Assembly (NCBI GenBank): GCA_025618425.1
Contig: CM046836.1
Location: 11,400,061 to 11,464,060, forward strand
DNA: 64,000 nt
Direction: 5' to 3'
Source: Heliocidaris tuberculata
Taxonomy: Eukaryota; Echinodermata; Echinoidea; Camarodonta; Echinometridae
Part shown: positions 12,444 through 24,900 of the stretch, piece by piece
Position numbering within the stretch: position 1 is the first letter of the stretch
Layout of the letters: each line of letters starts with the position of its first letter
Translations under genes and position numbers: made by a program
The notes under the pieces: generated by a model
Databases searched by the model: none
What the model saw: the letters and a program-made list of their open reading frames with translations, nothing else
What the model was told of the DNA's origin: nothing

Positions 12444-13822
12444 CCTCTGTCCCCCCTCTGTCCCCCTTTCTCTCTTTGTACATATTTATGATACCTATCA
12501 ATACCTCTCAGAGTTTTATTTAATCAAGGAGTCTAAAGTTTATCTTCATTGTCATGTTATCTCCGTGTATCTCGAGTATAAAGTTAGTTGCAGGTAGTTA
12601 TACTTCTCAGGTTTCCCAATTATCTTGTTTAATTGTCTTGTATAAGTGACATGTGTAATGATTATTCTCTCTCAGTCGGAGGGTTTGTACCTGTTTGTAC
12701 CCGTTTGTCATAGCATACAGAAGGCGGTGTAGAGAGAACTGTGTACAGAAACGTTATATGGGTTACATTAACTGTATGTTACTCTGGAAAGGTAAGTCGT
12801 TGAAGACTTTATTCAATTCTTTTTACGATTAAACGATGACAATTATCTATTCTGTCTCAAGTTCATACATCATTCCACTTCTAAATTCTCTGGATTTTTC
12901 AAAATGTCGCTGTCTAAAACCGTCGTGTCCTTGATCCAAAAATACTGTGTTACAACTTATATGAAATACCGGTAGTCGGTTTGTGATAAACAGAATCGTC
13001 TTGGAAAATAATTTCTAGTTATACATGTAGATCTTTTGAATTGTGGAACACAACCGTCTGGTCTTTAATAATAATGATATGCCATTTTAAATTGATTTTA
13101 TCCCCCCCCCCCCCCCATCCGCGTAAATCACTTTCTGAAAAGCACCCAAAACGGGGATTCAGTTGGAGTCGGGTAGGAGTAATTTTGATACCCTAAATAC
13201 GGAAACCCGTCTAACATCTCCGATTTTTATACCCCTTTCCGCGGATCTTCATCTTATCACCTCTGTACAGGTCTCAATGAGACATCCCCCCCCCCCCGGA
13301 TTTTATGTAGATTTGCATATTGCTCCGATTGCTTCGCTATGTCGACTACACTAAATGGTGTTTAATGCACATCCTTATATTTGATGGAAGCAATAATGTC
13401 AGCGGTGAAAAGAGATAAAATTCCAGGTGCATTGGATGGTTGTAGTGCATGCAGTGGCCTAGCTATAAGAAGGCTTTACAGCTAGGAGGCACGGGACACA
13501 TTCCCCTCCCCATAGCATGGCCAGAAAAGGAAAGAAGACGATATAAATGGCCGGAGACAGAAAGAAACGGAGAGGGAGAAAGGAACATGAGAAGAAGACT
13601 AGGACCCCTTCCCACCCACCCCCGTGATGCCATTGCCCCCTCAATGCTTAGTCCCACACTACGCCACTTGGAGCATGAATAATAAAGAGAGGGTTTGTTA
13701 ATTGTCACATGATGCTGAGCAGGAAGTTTGGTTTTGTTTTCCACGTTTGTTTATTTTTTGTATATCTTCATTTCCTAGACCATGCTATGTGAAATAGAAA
13801 AGCAGTAGTTTTGGATATTGAC

Positions 13823-13854
<32 letters not shown>

Positions 13855-14342
13855 GTCATTTCAGTGACTTCTTTCAAAAGGTAATGTGATTTTTTAGAAC
13901 TAGCAATGTGGCGAGAAAAATGTTTGTGTGGGCTCACAATCAACATTTTCTGATACTCGTTCTAAATTTATTTACTTTTGAGAACTGCTGTACGGTGTCA
14001 TGAATATAATTATTGGTCTTGTCTGCATGGTGATCAGTATGATATGCTTTTGCAACTTTATACATAATGCTGAAAATTCCTGCGGAATAGGTAGTTATTG
14101 ATCAATGCCAATCTCATGTTGTTGTTTTGTTTTGTTTTGTTTTGTTTGTTGTTGTTGTTTTTGTTTGTTTGTTTTTTTGTTTTGTTTTGTTAAATCGGGA
14201 GAGATGATTTTGTATAGTAGAAATAGGCTACAGTCATGAAACAAACATGTTACAATGCGTTTGAATTTACATACATTCTTCATAGAGTGGTGGAAGGCAA
14301 GTCTATTTCTGAGCTTGGCATCCCAGAGAGTTGTCTTGAAGA
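12106..14342. other. Intergenic stretch upstream of the first amine oxidase
   Basis: No gene is recognised. It contains an imperfect (CT)n tract (12219-12471), poly-C tracts near 13101 and 13287, an (AT)n run near 13826 and a TTTTG/TTG-rich stretch at 14118-14190. The promoter and 5' UTR of the downstream oxidase must lie here, but no clear TATA or initiator can be assigned. Confidence 0.5.
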
Positions 14343-14696
14343 ATGGCTCAGACAACGAAGGCATCAGACAGGAAGTGCGAGTATGAAGTGATTGTGATAG
14401 GGGCTGGGCTTTCCGGACTCACAGCTGCCTACCATCTCACCAAGACTATGCCAGGATGCAAGGTTCTCGTGATAGAAGCAAAAGGTATGTCGTTGTTAAA
14501 ATTTGATATTAGTCTTATATTATTTTTAATCAATATTTATCATATTAGTAAAGACTCTTCATGGCTTGTGATTATTGGGCCTATAAAACCACATGCTCAG
14601 TGAACCGCTGAACTACTGGGTGGCAACACTTTTCGATGCAGTCTCCTGTCGCAAGTTGTATGACAGATTCGCCCATCTAGTATTTTGCCCCCCCCC

Positions 14697-14734
<38 letters not shown>

Positions 14735-15951
14735 GTCTTCCTCTCACTCACCAGGGAAATGTAACTAAGTTACATATCCCTGATCTCACTCTCTTCCTTT
14801 CTCCGCGTTTGACTGGTGCAATGTGATAGAAATGTTGTTTTTCAATGCCTGTTATTTGTTATAAGTTTTGCTTTCTGCCATTCAATCAATTTTATTTCTA
14901 TTAGGCTTAATTTATCATTCTTTTCTTCTCTTTACAAATGAAATAATATCTCAACTTATATCTCAGGAGTACGTGTTTGTATATATATATATACATGTAT
15001 ATGGGAGGCTATTTCTTAATCTTGTATTATGTTATATGTCATTGTTATTTGAATGTAGACTACGTTGATCTTTAAAGGCTACAGGGCCCCTAGGAAGAAT
15101 GGTATTTCGTTTAATGATGGGGCTACCCTGTTTTTATAAAACTTAATCAAATCAAATCAAATCAAATCTAGCGAGGAGAACTAAAATCTTATGAATACTG
15201 ATAGAATCTGATTTCATTCAAACTTTCTTTCTTCACACGATGTATGTCTTACAGATAGGGTTGGAGGGAGAACCTTAACAGTGCCAATGCAAGGTGCCAA
15301 TGGAACAGACTACTGGGATCTAGGAGGCCAATGGGTCTGCAGGTAGGCTATCCAATTGCATTTCAAAAGTCCATTTTGTAATGTACCCCTCCCTCCCCCT
15401 TCTCCCCCTCTCTCTAACTCTCTGTTCCCCTTTCTCTCCTTCTCTAAATCTCTGTTCCCCCCTCTCTCTAACTCTCTGTCCCCCCTCTCTCCAGTGGCGT
15501 AGCTAGGATTTTTTACAAGGGGGGCAAATTCTGCTTGAAGGGAGACCCGTATTTTTTTCTTCTCGCCAGCGCCCCAAAACTCGCTCGGGGGGGGGGGGGG
15601 GGGGGGGGGGGGGGTGAACAATTTTTTTTTCGCCAGCCCTCAAAAAAAGTCGCTCAGTAGGGGGGGGGGGAGTTATCAGATGTTTTCCTCCATAATTCTC
15701 TGACAAGCAAAAAATCAAAAATCAAAAAAAAATCGAGGAAAACTCTGCCCCCCCCCGTCCCCCCCCCTCAGCTACGCTAGTGCCTCTCTCCCTCTAACTC
15801 TCTGTTTTTACCTCTCTCTCTCTTCCCCTCTCTCTGTCCCCCTCTCTCGCCCTATCTCTTTCTTATCTCCCTCTCTGTCTCTCTCCTCATCATTTTCTCT
15901 ATTCTTGCTTTGTATTGCGCTTCCTCATGTCCTTCATCGATTGATCACCTT

Positions 15952-15988
<37 letters not shown>

Positions 15989-18900
15989 CTTTCCTTCTCA
16001 CTCTTTCTTTTTGCGACAGAGTCTCAATATCTTTCTGTCTTCATTCCAACTTAACAAACTAGGATAGTTTTACATCCACATAGATGATGGTGATGATGAT
16101 TCCCAGCATTCATACGGCAACATCTTTCTATTAACAACATTCAACGGCGGTTCATAATTATAATGTTGGATGTCAATAAGTGAAATTCGTTATACTTGAT
16201 ACTCATACCTTTATCGATCATAACCATGATACTTGACACAAAAAGGGCTTTTTGAAAATTGCAGTCTTATGCTTTGTCAATATGCCCGGAATAGATTTTA
16301 TGTCATTGAGCTCTGAATTGATTAATGTCAAAAGACCCTAAATGGACTCGTCTCAATAGGCTTTCTCATGTCCGCTAAATTCTTTATAGTCTGGGGTACA
16401 ATCATTATTCAGTGCTGATCCGTAATGGTGTACCTTGGGGAAAAATTGATAAGTTATTTGTCGTTCGCCATGAATTAGACATTATTAACAAACTTAGGCG
16501 TATCCAGGGTTGTTATAAGAGGGGGAATGACGATATATTTGAAAACTACGAAAGTACACGACCACGGGAGATAGCGATTTAAAAAAAAAAAAATTTTTTC
16601 ATTCAAGAGGGCGGCCGATTTTTTTTTACTGCACGATGTGGATTCCCTATATCCATTAAGTCCAGTCTCGAACCAAGATAACACACGAATTAAAATGAAT
16701 ATAAGAAATATAGATATGGTACACTTGGCATTAGCAGGGGGGGGGGGGAATCATGATTATCTTTTTTAACCCCCCCCCGAAAAAATCGGATATATTTGAT
16801 TTAAATCGATTTATTTGATTTGTTAAAGTTATAGCCCTAAATGTTGCTCCTATAGATAATAAACAGATTATTTTGGTAGATCTAATATCAGACATTGTTT
16901 CGAATGTAGAAACTCTCACTCGGATGAATTTTTTAGCCAAGAAATATCAAAATCAACAACAGAATTTCTGAAGTTTATTTCTTTGTTTTTTATTCAAATC
17001 GGTAATATAAAAAAAAATCAAGGCGATTTAAATCGTGCCAACCAGTGGCGGATTTAGGGGGCACATCCGGCCCGTGCCCCCCCCCCCACCCTTTGAAAGA
17101 AAAGTATGCATTTGCGGCCCCCCTTTTTTCGATTTTAGAACGACCCCCCCCCCAAAGCGAATTTTGGAGGTCTGGCGAAAATTCTTTTTTGTCGACTCCT
17201 CCCCCCCCCCTTCCAAAAGTTGACAAACCTGCATTTGTGTGCCCCCTCTTATACAAAATCCTGGATCCGCCCCTGGTGCCAACCCTGCAAATATGCATAT
17301 GCTGTTACGTGTTCTGGTATCATTTTTAATGCGAGATGCACATAAATTTATCAACCAAGATGAAACTTTTATTGCATGTTAACCAATAATCTCCAAATCG
17401 AAGTGACGGTATAAATCTGAGCTCTCTGTCTTTATGAAAAATCGAATATGTATGCAGAATTTTGTTGTCACTGGACTTCTTCACCTTCGAATACATGTAC
17501 ATTGTCAGTCTACAAATTGCCACGTTTGAATAAAGTATTAATTACCTTACAAACTGTGTCGCTATTGAAATGGTTTTATTGTAATGCACAAGTTGTTATC
17601 GTACGATGTCATATTTCAAAGGTATAATTATATGAATCAAAAATTTGTGACAAAATAAAAGGGGGTTCTCAAATTAAGCCGGGTGATGGACAGACAGGTA
17701 CACATTATGCAGGTGTGTATTTGTGTGACAAAATAAAAGGGGGTTCTCAAATTAAGCCGTGTGATGGACAGACAGGTACACATTATGCAGGTGTGTATTT
17801 GTGTGTACCATGCAAATTTCGTTTTACCGGGGGGGGGGGGGGGGGGACCCGGGGACCCGGCTGAATGTGCCAGCTACTCTCCGAAATCCTTCAACTCATA
17901 CATTTTTCTCTCTCTTTTTTATAGAAAATTGCACGTGAGTGAAATTTCTATGTGAAAAATCAAGGTGAACATGAGAGAAGAAAGCGCTGTGGCTCAGTGG
18001 TAGAAAAAATGGTCTCGTTTAGCCATAAAAGGTCCCGGATTCAAAACAAAGTCGGAACACTTGTACCTTATGGTATAGCATTCGTATCACCAAGGCTCTC
18101 GGAAAGGACTGTCGGAAAGTCGTAGCTGGTTGTGCAGCTGCAATCATAATACAATGTACCTGCTTTCTAATAGCAGTTAGCTAAAATTATGACGGTTTTG
18201 TTGAAATAAACGATCCACTACCGTTTAGATGTTCAAAATAGACAACTTTATTTCCTGTCTATTCTTTCTGGAATATTCCTATGCGTTATCGTTGTCTTCT
18301 AGACATTTCTCTGACTTGCATTAGTGTATTTAAATAGTGACAAGAAATAATTTTGTTTTAGAATAATCTTTATGTCACATCGCCTCTCCTTTTAGCGGAG
18401 CCCTGCATGATTAGCAATAACTTGAAGTAAGTTCCAAATCCTACATGCTAAATAAAGTTCGGAATAAATGCATTTATCTATAAGGCATCACAGATTTACA
18501 TGTTTCATATACTTCTGCTTCTAACAATTTACCCAACTAATATCAATAGATGGAAATATCGGATTGTTCTTGTCTGCCTTTACAACAAAATAACCTTATC
18601 AAGGCTTTCTGAAACCTTTCATATCGGAAGGAATAGATAACGGGGTTGATCCATGCATTACCAAAAGCAATTAAGACGGTGACTTCATAAGCTCTACCCT
18701 GTACCTCTCCACCGTCATTTACGATGTGATTCAGGAGAAAAATATCGTTAGGTGCCCAACAAATGACGTAGCAAGCGAAAACAATGAACATGGTTCGCAG
18801 GACGTTTCTTCGAGCGCGCTCCCTGAAGTTGACCACTTTGGTTTTTGCGTCAGGACCGCGTCGAAGATGCACAGCTATGATGATGTAAAGTATGCTTATT

Positions 18901-21900
18901 GTAAAGATGATGGCAACGAAGTGCAGACTAAACAAGAAAAAGCTTAAGCCCAACTGCACATCTTTGTTAGGAAACCGAATGATGTCACACTTGTCTCTGT
19001 CGACTCGCGTTAAAACTAAAACGTAGGAGTTGACGCAGAAGCCATAGACCCAAGGAATCGCAGACAGCAATGCTATTCGTTTCGTGGTCATCCTTTGGCG
19101 GTAACGGATAGGATAGACAATTGCACAGAAGCGTTCATAAGTAATTATCAACAGGTTGATGGAACTGGCGACTATTGTCGCCCAGAAGGGATACCAAGAC
19201 ATCCAAAAGACACACACAAACCGGGCAAGGACTGGTCGATCTGGATACAGGACACCGGGTTCGATTGTAAGGGTCAGTAATAACAGCGACGTCGTCAAAT
19301 CTATGGCGGATTGGTTGGCGATCAGGAGGTTGGTTGGATTCCGAAGACTCTTGTCGGAACCCATGATGACGAGGACCAGCCCGTTGTCGAGCACACCAAA
19401 CAAACCGAATGCAATGAACACGATCATAGACCATGGATGAGACGAAGAGTCGTCCAGGACTTCATGGATCTCCGTTGAAAATGGGGTTGAAGCATTCATG
19501 TTGTGAATCCAAATGACTGCAGAATATATTCACAGTGAAAAATAAACAGTTCCAATATCACGCAACAACCTTTATCTTACCGATTTATATGATTTATGAA
19601 AAGAATTGTAGTTATTAGATTCAACGTAGCCAGCACTCCAAGTATATATTGATTTGTACGTGACGCATTAATGCTTCTGCTGGGCTCATTTCGGAGTGGT
19701 TCAGTAACGACTAAAATGTAAAAGTCAATAATTGAGTTTGTATATGATCATTTTCAACTCTGCTACGTGTTGTACTGTGTTTGAGTGACGGTGAATCATT
19801 TGACCATGCAAATATGCTCAAAGCGAGCACTCGTGTTCAAACCGTTGATTGGAAGCTGGACCTCATCATCCTGATGATGATTTCAAGAGCACTGTAAATA
19901 GTCACCCATCAGGAAAAATACGGAGAAGAGAAAATTAAAGATGCTATTTACCGTGTTTACCCTAGCCTTTGATCAAGGCGATTGTGCTGCTCTGTCGATC
20001 TTCGAAACACGCGGAATAGTCCTCTGATTATTGCGCGGGAAGTCTTGCTGGTCTGCTCGACCCGCGTGTGTCGACTTCTCGCAATCAGACTATTCTGCGC
20101 GTTCGAGGATCGACAAAGCTATATGTAGAAATGAGATATAAAAGAAATTCGAATAAACCACTGAATAAAATGTCTTTTAGGTGCTGGAAACAAAGTGCGT
20201 AGCTTTAGGTCCCCCATCATGCAGTGCTATTTTAATTGGCGTAGATCGGGGGAGGGGTGAGGATACATCTACCACATTTTGAAAGAGGGGTGGGATATAT
20301 ATAGTAATCCCCCCACCCCCACCCCCCCCCCCCCCCCCCCCCCACACACACACTTTTTGACCGAGATTTAAAAAAAAAGTAATGGAAATGAATACATGTA
20401 TATTACGATAGTGCAATTACATTATTAATGTCATCATGATCAATGTCATTCTTATTATCATTAATCATTTTGTAATCATGTACATGTATATAGTAGATCG
20501 TAATGTTCGAAATTCCTGATTGGTAAGATGGTCTGAAAAAGTTGCAATGTGATTGTATGGTAGTGAAGAATTGTAGCATCAGAACACTCATGATAAGAGG
20601 ACATTTTGCCTAATGTTTTATCTCCGCGAGTAATTAAACGCGCTTACTCGTAGATTATGTTGACATGGGCCTATAAGGTAGACTATTTTGACAAAGGTGA
20701 TGATAATCAGTGGCAGCGATCCCCGGAGAACAGGAGGGGGGGGGTATGAACCCCCCCCCCCCCGGATTTTTTTTTGGGGGGAGGGAATGCAAAAGAAAAA
20801 TAAATCTAATGAGTAAGGGCTATAACCGTTTAAATCCTGAAGTGCTCTGTAATACGAAGTTTCGCTAATTCAAAATAGGGAATTTTTTCTCTTGTCTTTC
20901 TTCTGCGAATTTCTTAATTTCTTATAGATGATCGCATATTTACCCCGAAAATGTCAAATAAACCGAACAAATGACCGTCTGATAGTATGAGATGACACTA
21001 GAAAGCAACGTAAATCAAATGTTCATTTCATATCCAGAGTACCGAACTAATTTCTAATCTTCCAGAACCCAACACCATATTCTTTGGCTCCTTAAGGAAT
21101 TAGGAATGGAGCAATACCCTCAATACAGCAAGGGCACCAAACTCCAGCAAAGTGGGAGTAGTTCCAAAGTGAGGACCTACGAGGGTGAGGTCCCATCCTT
21201 ACCACTTCATGTACTTCTCGATCTCCTCAATTTTGAAAGAAAGGTAAGATACAAGGACTATGTTAATGTCTTTCTCATAATGCACACACACACACACAAA
21301 AAAAATACGTATCCCACTCCTGACACCCCAGATAGAAAAGGAATCGTTCCCAGGCCAGGATGAGAATTCCATCCCTGCTAATTCACATTCTTCTTGATCT
21401 ACCCAATCCAGAAAGAAACAGTTGTCTCCGAGGGTGATTTTTCGAGAATGACATGTAGAAAAACAATACCCCACTGCTGAAAAACAAACTAAAGCACTGT
21501 GGTATATTGGTGAAGGCTCTTGACTCTCATACGAGAAGTCCCGGGTTCGATCCTCGCCAGGTGCTTACATCATTGGACTAGGTGTTTTACCCTCATGTTT
21601 CCCTCTCGACCCAGGTGTAAATGGTACCTGGCAATGCAGGGGTAATAATAATTGCAGGGCCTGCAGGAAGAGCAATATTAATACTGATGTGGCTACCCTG
21701 GATAAATAAGACCAAATTATTATTGTTATTATTATTATTATTATTATTATTAATATTATTATTATTATTAGTTACAATGTGGGGGTAATTTTAAGTAGGC
21801 ATGTATTGCTTCATATTCTTCATGATATACTCAATTTGTAAACAAGATGAGATGCATGTATTTTGACGTCTTTCACAGATATAATGGAAAAAACAAGACA

Positions 21901-24900
21901 TGATATGTCATTTACCATGCTTAATATGTAATTCTTTAATAATATTAATGATAATGATAATATTGTCCATTTATATCGCCAAGCTACTAAATACTCTCCT
22001 TCGCTTAACAAGGTATCATACTATTACCCCGGCTTTAGCCAAGCTGCCATGATAAGGCGATAAAGCATTCAAGGAATTTCTTCCGATATACTTCACCTGG
22101 GTGAAGAGTGGCAAATATATATTCATGTCTTGCCAAAGAACATGGGTAACCTCGCTAGTCATAAGGACCGCTAGTAAAAATGATCGCTATTCATAAGGAC
22201 CGCTATCCATAACGCATGACTAAATGAATAGCGGTCCTTTATAAATAGCGGCCCTTACAAATAGCGAGCAAACCATATACAAATTACCTCGCTATATATT
22301 CACAAGGACCGCCATTCATAAGGACCGCTATTTATAAGGACCGCTATCCATAACTCATGACTAAATGAATAGCAGTCCTTTATAAGTAGCGATCCTTATT
22401 AATAGCGAGCAGAACCCAAGGACATTAGTGCCGCAGTGGTACTCGAACCGCGAACCATGTCATGCACACTCCGGTGATGTATGCACTAGACCAACACACC
22501 TCTACAATTATTTGAAATTTAAGAAACTTAAATAGGATTTCTTCTGAACGTTGTTATTTATAATTACAGGCCGATAACCTTGCGAGAGATCTACCTTCCA
22601 ATGCGCCATGGAAAGCCAAAAATGCAGATGACTATGATAGCATTACTTTTGAACAATTTCTTGCCAGAGAAACATGGACACAAGGTTAGTTTTCAAATAA
22701 CGTCTAATACAGAAATATATAATCTATCGCGTGTTATATCCAGAAGATTTGTATTTTTTGAAATTTTGCATCGAAGTCAGTTTGGGAACATATACAAGTA
22801 CGTCAAAGAAACTCGGTGAAAATTAATGTGTAATGAAATCAAGGATAATGATATTTTTCAATTAGTTGGGTATCGGTATATCCAACTGGATTTTTAAAAA
22901 AAATTTTAATAGGAGTGTGACTTGGGTATTACCATATTACCGTGTTTAATTTGTTAAACGCAACTCAAAAAATTAAACGCAAGTCCCAACTGCACGAACC
23001 TGATTGGTTGAAAATCGAGTTGCGTTTAATTTTTTGAGTTGCGTTTAATCGCAACTTTTTATGCAAGACGGCACAGGTCTCATTCATGGTAACGACTGGA
23101 ATTAAAGGCCATTGCTCTGCAATATGGATACTTCAATACTTCAGATGGATTAAGAAGTATGTTATGACTTTGTTCTTTGGCCAAAAAGAAGAAGAAGAAG
23201 AAGAAGAAGAAGAAGAAGAAGAAGAAGAAGAAGAAGAAGAAGAAGAAGAAGAAGAAGAAGAAGAAGAAGAAGAAGAAGAAGAAGAAGAAGAAGAAGAAGA
23301 AGAAGAAGAAGAAGAAGAAGAAGAAGAAGAAGAAGAAGAAGAAGAAGAAGAAGAAGAAGAAGAAGACACAGCCACATTTGCAAAATAAAGTTTATCCATC
23401 AATAAGTTTAAAAAAACAACTACTAAAATATTTTCTAAAAGTAATGAATATTCCCCAACCCCCCCAACCCCCCCCAAAAAATACTTCTATATACATTGCC
23501 ATAGTGATCTTTTAATCTGCTTATCATCTTCACTCTCTCACATTTCTAATAAAAGGGGCCAAGGAAGTGGTAGAAGGTGCCTTTGAGGTTGTCAATGGAT
23601 CCCGTGGCAGGGGCCACAGCGCCCTCAACTATCTATCCTATGTGAATTCCGGCATCAGCAACAAGAGTCTCTATGACAACAAGGATGCTGGAGCACAGGA
23701 GAGCAAGATAAAGGTCTGAACCATATAATGTATAATTACTTGGCTCTGCACCAGTGCTGATCAGGGGCAATTGTAACTACTGCACCCCTCCTCCACCAGG
23801 CGGTGTCCCCACATTTAAAAAGAAAAACATTAAAAAACACGTCTTTTCCAGAATTAGCATCTGTAATTTAAGTTCCTTGTCTTTTCCAGAATTAGTATCT
23901 GTATTTTAAGTCCCCTTTTATTCATAATTATCTATAATTCTTATATTGCATCTGCCTCCATCAAAATTAGGTGCAAAATATGTAGTAAAATTCACAAAAT
24001 TGTGATTCAGTGAAGTATCTTTTATCTCGAATCACTTAAACAATGCATATACCAGTATGAAGTCGAGTCCAGAAAACAAGAGTGCCATTTGAATCTATTG
24101 GCATGAAGTAGCTTTTACCGTAAATATGAAGAGGAGGAATTTCCTTGCTATTCAATAACCATGATAACTAGATTGTGTGATTTTGAAGGGTCGAGTACAA
24201 TGTTAAAGGACCGGGACCCGAACTCTGCATTGAGTCCGAATATTGTTATATCGACCTTACGCTGGTAGTTACCAATATTTTACTGCTTCACTTAAGATAC
24301 TAGATATTTCCCCTCAATTCAGTATGAAAGCCTAGCTTATAAATTCAGTGGAAATCATTGCCGAATGTTCCTCTATTCATTTTTTTCTCTATTCTATACT
24401 CTATATTCCTCTTTTAATTTTTACTTTGCCTTTTAAATCTTCAAACCCCAAAGACACTACCTTTAATTTCATGTCACAATGTAGGGAGGGGCGCAGACCA
24501 TGAGCACGAAACTCCAAGAGAGACTGGGTCAGTCCAATGTTCTGCTCTCTGAACCAGTGGTCACCATTGACCAAAGCTCGAGGTCAGAGGTTAAAGTTCG
24601 AACCCTGTCAGGGAAATCCTTCACCTGCAAGTATGTTATCAACTCAATGCCCATGAACTGTACAGGTATGCTGTTTAATGTCTGGAAATTATAGTATTAG
24701 TGTTATATTAGTATCAATTTTAGTTCTACGTTCCATTGTGTTTTCTTATTTCAGGCGAAAATTGTATACATGTGCATGATTTCTGATTTGTACACGCAGT
24801 AAGCACCATACAAACGATAACAAATTCATCATGGTGACACATTAGATATTAGAATAGGTTGAATGAACTTTGGAAATTCACTACTCCTTGATCGATATTA

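Noticed and set aside
17985..18060. Functional tRNA gene
   Set aside because: A- and B-box-like words only; the B box is degenerate and no cloverleaf can be drawn with confidence.
23086..23515. Long poly-Glu, poly-Lys, poly-Ser and poly-Leu ORFs
   Set aside because: They are translations of the pure GAA microsatellite in all frames.
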